Assembly: GCF_000473045.1 (NCBI RefSeq)
Contig: NZ_AXAY01000038.1
Coordinates: forward strand, 1 to 64,000
Direction of reading: 5' to 3'
Source of the DNA: Bradyrhizobium sp. WSM3983
GTDB lineage: Bacteria > Pseudomonadota > Alphaproteobacteria > Rhizobiales > Xanthobacteraceae
DNA length: 64,000 nt
Below are positions 59,753 through 64,000 of the stretch, one piece after another. Position 1 is the stretch's first letter, and every line of letters starts with the position of its first letter. The notes beneath the pieces were generated by a model. The model made no database searches, had not been told where the DNA came from, and was given only the letters and a program-made list of their open reading frames with translations. A program made the position numbers and the translations under genes.

Positions 59753-60562
59753 ATGACTTCGATGGATGGAAAGATCGCGATTGTCACGGGTGGTACGCAG
59801 GGGCTCGGTGCCGCCATCGCCAAACTCTTCGCCGAGCGCGGCGCGAAGGGCATCGTAACGTGCGGTCGTGACGAGACGAAGGGGCGAGCAAAGGCCGATG
59901 CAATCGCCACAGCCACGGGCGCAGCCGTGGCATTTGTGCGCGCTGACCTGACAAAGATCGAGGATTGCGCCAAAGTCGTGGCTGAAGCGGACAGGGCTTT
60001 CGGGCGCGTCGACGCCTTGGTGAACGCTGCGGGCGACACAAGCCGCGGCACCATCATCGACACAAGCCCCGAACTTTTCGACAAAATCTTCGCCGTCAAT
60101 ACGCGGGCCCCCTTCTTTCTGATGCAAGACGCGATCAAGCTCATGCGCCGCGACAGAGCGCAGGGCACGATCGTCAATGTCTCTTCAATGTCGGCGATGG
60201 GGGGCCAGTCCTTCATTGCGGCTTATTGCGCATCGAAGGGGGCGCTCGATACGCTGACGCGAAATACGGCTCATGCGCTGCTGCGCAACCGCATCCGCGT
60301 CAACGGTCTCAATATTGGATGGATGGCCTCGGAAGGCGAGTTCAACACGCAGCAAGTCCACCATGGCCGGTCTGCGAACTGGCTCGAAGAGGCCGCCGCG
60401 CAGCAGCCCTTCGGCCGATTGCTCGATCCCATCGAGGTCGCGCGCGCCGTTGCGTTCCTGTCCTGCGACGAGTCCGGAATGATGACGGGAGCCACAATCA
60501 ACTTCGATCAAAGCATCTGGGGCGCCTACGATACGTCACCGCACCCGGAAGCGCCGCTCTGA
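59753..60562 (+). CDS. Short-chain dehydrogenase/reductase
   Basis: This 269-residue classical SDR has TGGTQGLGAAIA at the cofactor loop (about 12-23), VNAAG as the NNAG-type motif, VNVSSMSAMGG with the catalytic serine, and YCASKGALDTL with tyrosine and lysine intact. It is located between iolG and the sugar transporter. SDR proteins with this placement may oxidise or reduce an inositol or inosose isomer, but no motif fixes the substrate. A 94-base gap without terminator separates it from iolG, so co-transcription is likely. Confidence 0.9.
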   Translation: MTSMDGKIAIVTGGTQGLGAAIAKLFAERGAKGIVTCGRDETKGRAKADAIATATGAAVAFVRADLTKIEDCAKVVAEADRAFGRVDALVNAAGDTSRGTIIDTSPELFDKIFAVNTRAPFFLMQDAIKLMRRDRAQGTIVNVSSMSAMGGQSFIAAYCASKGALDTLTRNTAHALLRNRIRVNGLNIGWMASEGEFNTQQVHHGRSANWLEEAAAQQPFGRLLDPIEVARAVAFLSCDESGMMTGATINFDQSIWGAYDTSPHPEAPL

Positions 60563-60666
60563 GACGTTCCGGGGCCAAAGCCTTCTTGTGACAAGCGGGC
60601 GACGGAATGCGCCCTAGCTTCGTTCATTGCAGTATCTGAAATAGGTATTGCGTAATTGCGGGTGTT

Positions 60667-60680
60667 GCAATATTAATTGC
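60667..60680. promoter_or_regulatory. Candidate operator of the RpiR regulator, sugar transporter promoter
   Basis: GCAATATTAATTGC keeps the GCAA-N6-TTGC pattern with five-base perfect arms. It lies 60 bases before the ABC ATPase start in an AT-rich promoter. A degenerate second copy (GCAATACCTATTTC, minus strand) lies upstream near 60638-60651. Confidence 0.6.
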
Positions 60681-60739
60681 ATAAAAGACGATGTGAAGCG
60701 GCCAGATAGAGCCGCCACGCCGCACGATGGAGGGAACGC

Positions 60740-61480
60740 GTGGCCTTGCTTGATGTGCGAAGCATTTCGAAGAGCTTTGGTGCCATCCGCGCACTGGCCG
60801 ACGTCAGCTTTTCGATCGATGCGGGGGAGGTGGTCGGGCTGATGGGCGACAACGGCGCCGGCAAATCGACCATGGTGAAGCTGATTGCCGGAAACTTCCC
60901 GCCAACCGAGGGCGCCATCGTCGTCGACGGCAAGGCGTGCCATTTTCACCGGCCAATCGAGGCGCGGGCCGAGGGCATCGAAGTTGTCTATCAGGAGCTT
61001 GCGCTCGCCGACAATCTCACCGCAGCAGAGAACGTCTTCCTCGGGCGAGAGATCAAGAAGGGATTTTGGCCGCTCCGCATCCTCAACAAGCAGGCAATGA
61101 TCAAGCGGGCCGGCGAGCTCTTCGGGGAGCTCAAATCGGAAACGCGTCCCCGGGACCTCGTGAAGAAGATGTCGGGGGGGCAACGCCAGGCTGTTGCGAT
61201 TGCGCGGGCCCGGCTGTCCAATGCCAAGCTCGTCCTGATGGACGAGCCGACCGCGGCCATTTCTGTGCGACAGGTCGCCGAAGTGCTTGAGCTCATTCGC
61301 CGGCTGAAGTCTCGCGGGGTTTCGGTAATGCTGATCAGCCATCGCATGCCTGACGTGTTCACCGTCTGCGATCGTATCATTGTGCTCCGGCGTGGCTCAA
61401 AAGTGGCCGACAAGGAAACTGCGACGACCTCGCCGGAGCAGATCACCGGCCTGATTACGGGGGCGATCCGTGAAGCCTAG
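60740..61480 (+). CDS. Sugar ABC transporter ATP-binding protein (single-cassette, FrcA-like)
   Basis: The gene starts at GTG 60740 after GGAGGGA. The 246-residue ATPase has Walker A GDNGAGKST, signature MSGGQRQAVAIARA and Walker B LVLMDEPTAAI. It is a single cassette, half the size of RbsA-type double ATPases, as in the fructose-type FrcA transporters of rhizobia. The stop overlaps the permease start. It works with the next two genes; the inositol context suggests myo-inositol or a related polyol as substrate. Confidence 0.92.
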   Translation: MALLDVRSISKSFGAIRALADVSFSIDAGEVVGLMGDNGAGKSTMVKLIAGNFPPTEGAIVVDGKACHFHRPIEARAEGIEVVYQELALADNLTAAENVFLGREIKKGFWPLRILNKQAMIKRAGELFGELKSETRPRDLVKKMSGGQRQAVAIARARLSNAKLVLMDEPTAAISVRQVAEVLELIRRLKSRGVSVMLISHRMPDVFTVCDRIIVLRRGSKVADKETATTSPEQITGLITGAIREA

Positions 61481-62573
61481 CTCCGCCAAAGTGATAGAAG
61501 AAACACACGCCGCAATCAGTGACGTCGTCAGCATTCGCGAGCAGACGGCCTTCCAACGCCTGGTGACCAGTCAGGCATTCTGGGTCGCAGCCGCGCTCTT
61601 GGCTCTGGTGATCTTCATGACCTGGCTGGAGCCGAGTTTCGGCACAGTCGACAACGTAACAAACATCACGCGCAACTTCGCTCCGCTTGCGATCATGAGC
61701 CTCGGCATGACTGTGGTCATCATCACGGGGGGCATCGATCTATCCGTCGGTTCGGTGATGGGGCTCGTTGCCATTGTCACCGGGTTGCTGCTGACCTGGC
61801 ATCATCCCTGGTACGTCGCCTTCGCCGCCGGACTCCTCGCGGGACTGGCGTGCGGAGCTTTCAACGGCTTCTTCGTTGCCTATGTTGGCATGCCGTCCTT
61901 CGTCGTGACGCTCGGTATGCTGTCGATCGCGCGCTCGCTGGCCGTCGTGCTGTCCGGCAACCAGATGCTGTACCAGTTTGGTCCGGACGCGCCGATCGTC
62001 AGGGCAATCGGCCAGGCAAAATGGCCGCTCCATGCGCCAGCTGGCTGGGCGCCACGCTGGATTCCGGAGTTGTCCTCCCATTTTTGGGTGATGCTGATCC
62101 TTGCCTTCATTCTTGGCGCCATCTTCATATTCACGGCTTGGGCGCGCCACCTCTATGCGATCGGTTCCAACGAAAACGCCGCGCGCCTGACCGGCGTGCC
62201 GGTCGACTGGATCAAGTTTCAAGCCTATCTGTTTTCGTCATTCACGGCGTCCATCGCTTCGCTGCTGCTCCTTGGCTACAGCGGCTCGGCCATCAACGCG
62301 ATGGGGACCGGCTACGAGCTCCGCGTCATCGCCGGCACCGTCATCGGCGGTGCCAACCTGATGGGCGGCTACGGAACCGCCTTCGGCGCCGTGATCGGAT
62401 CGGCCTTCCTTGAGGTGATCCGCAACGCCCTTCTGATGGCCGGCATCGATTCGAACTGGCAAGGCGCCTTCGTTGGCATGTTCATCGTCATCGCCGTTCT
62501 TCTCGGCATGCAGGCGAGCGGAACGTCGCTTGTTGCTACGATCCGCGAGTGGGTTGCCTGGAAGCGGGGTTAG
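61470..62573 (+). CDS. Sugar ABC transporter permease (FrcC/RbsC-like)
   Basis: The gene starts at GTG 61470, overlapping the ATPase by 11 bases. The 367-residue protein has about ten membrane helices, with the family motif TGGIDLSVGSVMGLVAIVTG after the second and ARLTGVPVDWIKFQAYLFSS in the cytoplasmic EAA-like loop. It forms the pore of the inositol-island transporter. Length is slightly above the usual 320-340 because of a longer N-terminal arm and a hydrophilic loop of about 25 residues near 180-205. Confidence 0.92.
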   Translation: MKPSSAKVIEETHAAISDVVSIREQTAFQRLVTSQAFWVAAALLALVIFMTWLEPSFGTVDNVTNITRNFAPLAIMSLGMTVVIITGGIDLSVGSVMGLVAIVTGLLLTWHHPWYVAFAAGLLAGLACGAFNGFFVAYVGMPSFVVTLGMLSIARSLAVVLSGNQMLYQFGPDAPIVRAIGQAKWPLHAPAGWAPRWIPELSSHFWVMLILAFILGAIFIFTAWARHLYAIGSNENAARLTGVPVDWIKFQAYLFSSFTASIASLLLLGYSGSAINAMGTGYELRVIAGTVIGGANLMGGYGTAFGAVIGSAFLEVIRNALLMAGIDSNWQGAFVGMFIVIAVLLGMQASGTSLVATIREWVAWKRG

Positions 62574-62627
62574 GAATCCGATGGCATGAGAGTCGGAGAC
62601 TTGGAGTCAACAAAAGGGAGGAGACAC

Positions 62628-63632
62628 GTGCATAAACATCTACTAATGGCCGCCGTCGCGTTTTCAGCGCTGATGGGAGGACAGGCCTACGCGCAGCAGA
62701 AGTTCACCTTTGCGCTCGTTCCCAAGAACATGAACAATCCGTTCTTCGACCAGGCGCGCGACGGCTGCAAGAAGGCGGAAGCCGAGTCCAAGGGCTCCTT
62801 CCAATGCATGTACATCGGTCCGGGAGAGCACGGCGGTGGTGAGGAGCAGGTGCAGATCGTGCAGGACCTCGTCGCAAAGAAGGTGGACGGCATTGCCGTG
62901 GCACCGGCCAACGCGGCAGCGATGGCCGTTGCGCTGCAGGCCGCCAAGGGCGCAGGCATTCCCGTGTTGACCTGGGACTCCGACGTTCTCCCCGAGAACA
63001 AGGATCTGCGCCTTGCCTATATTGGCACCCACAACTACGAAATTGGCGTCAACATCGCCAAGATCGTGCAGACCATCAAGCCGAAAGGCGGCACGATCTG
63101 TATCCAGTCCGGTGGCGCAGCTGCAGCCAACCACAATGAGCGCATGAAGGGCATCCGTGATACGCTGGCCGGCAAGGAGTCTGCCCAATCGCCCGGGGAG
63201 CGGCTGACTGGACAGAATGGCTGGAAAGAGATCGACGGCTGCCCGCTCTACACCAACGACGATTTCCCTCTGTCGGTGCAGCAATTCCAGGACACCATGG
63301 CAAAGAACCCGGCCCTGGACGCGTTTACACCGACGGGCGGATTCCCGCAATTCGTGCCGGACGCCAACCGCGCTGCGGTTGCGCCCTTCAAGGACAAGAT
63401 CGCCAAGAAAGAGTTGGCGTTGGTGGTTGCCGACACACTGCCGGTTCAGATCGACCAGATGAAGGAGGGGTTTTCGCTCGGCCAAGTGGGACAGCGTCCG
63501 TTCGAGATGGGCTACAAGACCATGTTCGCGCTGAAGGACGTCAAGGAGGGCAAGGCTGCGCCCAAAGATCCGACCTATACGGGACTCGACGTTTGCACGT
63601 CCAAGAACGTCGACAGCTGCATTGCAAAGTAG
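62628..63632 (+). CDS. Sugar ABC transporter substrate-binding protein, periplasmic
   Basis: I place the start at GTG 62628, preceded by GGGAGGAG; the ATG at 62586 lacks a site and puts 14 polar residues before the signal. The signal peptide is HKHLLMAAVAFSALMGGQAYA, cleaved before QQKFTFALVPKN. The mature protein is a type I sugar-binding fold of the ribose/fructose group (MNNPFFDQARDGCKKAEAES, DGIAVAPANAAAM, VLTWDSDVLPENKDLRLAYIG). It delivers the sugar or polyol to the permease above and is the last gene of the operon, followed by a terminator. Confidence 0.93.
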   Translation: MHKHLLMAAVAFSALMGGQAYAQQKFTFALVPKNMNNPFFDQARDGCKKAEAESKGSFQCMYIGPGEHGGGEEQVQIVQDLVAKKVDGIAVAPANAAAMAVALQAAKGAGIPVLTWDSDVLPENKDLRLAYIGTHNYEIGVNIAKIVQTIKPKGGTICIQSGGAAAANHNERMKGIRDTLAGKESAQSPGERLTGQNGWKEIDGCPLYTNDDFPLSVQQFQDTMAKNPALDAFTPTGGFPQFVPDANRAAVAPFKDKIAKKELALVVADTLPVQIDQMKEGFSLGQVGQRPFEMGYKTMFALKDVKEGKAAPKDPTYTGLDVCTSKNVDSCIAK

Positions 63633-63647
63633 TCCGAGCTTGATGAC

Positions 63648-63680
63648 AGCGGGCTAGGGGCACCTAGTCCGCTGCCCTTT
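63648..63680 (+). terminator. Terminator after the sugar transporter operon
   Basis: AGCGGGCTAGG (63648-63658), a four-base loop, and CCTAGTCCGCT (63663-63673) form an 11-bp stem with one G-U pair, followed by GCCCTTT. It lies 15 bases after the binding-protein stop. Confidence 0.7.
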
Positions 63681-64000
63681 CACGACGATGAAATAGAACG
63701 CAGCCGCGGGCCGTCTGGGATCTCCAGTACCTGGCCTCGTGGCACTTTTGCCGAGCGCGAGAGGCGTCGTCAGCATGCGCCTGAAGTCTCGACGCCGGGA
63801 ATTCGCCCCATTGGCTGCTCAAAAACGGAGGCGCAATTCGCACCGATTTTGTCCAAGCGATCCATCCCGTCATATTGGCCATGCCCGGCACCTATTGATT
63901 TCCTTCGACGACACTTCCTTAATTTGGCTCAAACTAGACGACCGATTCCATGAACTCTGCGGTCATGGAGCAGGCTGAATTGGTGGAACGGACGGGTGGT
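63681..64000. other. Right end of the window, no supported gene
   Basis: These 320 bases contain only weak short frames. An ATG at 63950 opens a frame that runs to the end of the window (MNSAVMEQAELVERTGG) and may be the first 17 codons of another gene, but it has no clear ribosome-binding site and is too short to judge. Confidence 0.35.

Noticed and set aside
63739..63978. 79-codon plus-strand frame at the right end
   Set aside because: Basic, low-complexity translation without a ribosome-binding site, located downstream of a terminator.

Overview
The window looks like chromosomal DNA of a Bradyrhizobium-type alphaproteobacterium (Nitrobacteraceae). The grounds are high GC content, GcrA-like and MarR/RpiR regulators, a membrane formate dehydrogenase locus with DUF3305/DUF3306/DUF6352/DUF6505-type accessory proteins, many ABC uptake systems, and very small orphan proteins of a kind common in that group. 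No rRNA, tRNA or CRISPR array was seen.

Layout. 0-2.8 kb is decayed mobile DNA: an integrase tail, an IS91-type transposase stub and a frameshifted second integrase, around a small orphan gene and a Crp/Fnr regulator. 2.8-20.3 kb is a catabolic locus. It has a branched-chain-amino-acid-type ABC transporter with two paralogous binding proteins, a divergent operon (racemase-superfamily protein, Ohr/OsmC protein, thiolase-fold protein, DUF35-SDR fusion, metal-dependent cyclase, binding protein, acyl-CoA ligase), a MarR regulator, and a second operon (flavin monooxygenase fused to an Old Yellow Enzyme domain, acyl-CoA dehydrogenase, RidA). The gene set suits CoA-dependent breakdown of an ortho-amino or ortho-hydroxy aromatic acid. 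My preferred testable idea is the lower part of an auxin/isatin/anthranilate route. 20.7-30.2 kb is a polyamine-type ABC transporter joined to a three-subunit molybdenum hydroxylase and an amidase. Two copies of a dispersed repeat sharing a 24-bp identical block lie at 2.7 and 30.4 kb, on either side of both catabolic loci.

30.4-37.4 kb holds a LysR gene with a clear terminator, a GYD protein, a 2-oxoacid dehydrogenase E1a/E1b/E2 operon without E3, and a set of tiny genes, one of them frameshifted, plus a GcrA-like regulator. 37.6-50.3 kb is the formate dehydrogenase locus: a WD40-cytochrome c fusion, a large multi-cluster Fe-S protein, five accessory genes, an HTH-TorD fusion, a Tat-target small protein, and the alpha, beta and gamma subunits, ending in a hairpin.

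51.2-63.7 kb is an inositol island: iolD, iolE, four Gfo/Idh/MocA dehydrogenases (one iolG), an RpiR regulator, an SDR and a sugar ABC transporter. A GCAATA-N4-TTGC palindrome occurs in three of its promoter regions and is the likely operator of the RpiR protein.

Protein functions are family-level readings from motifs and neighbours. The pathway proposals are inference.
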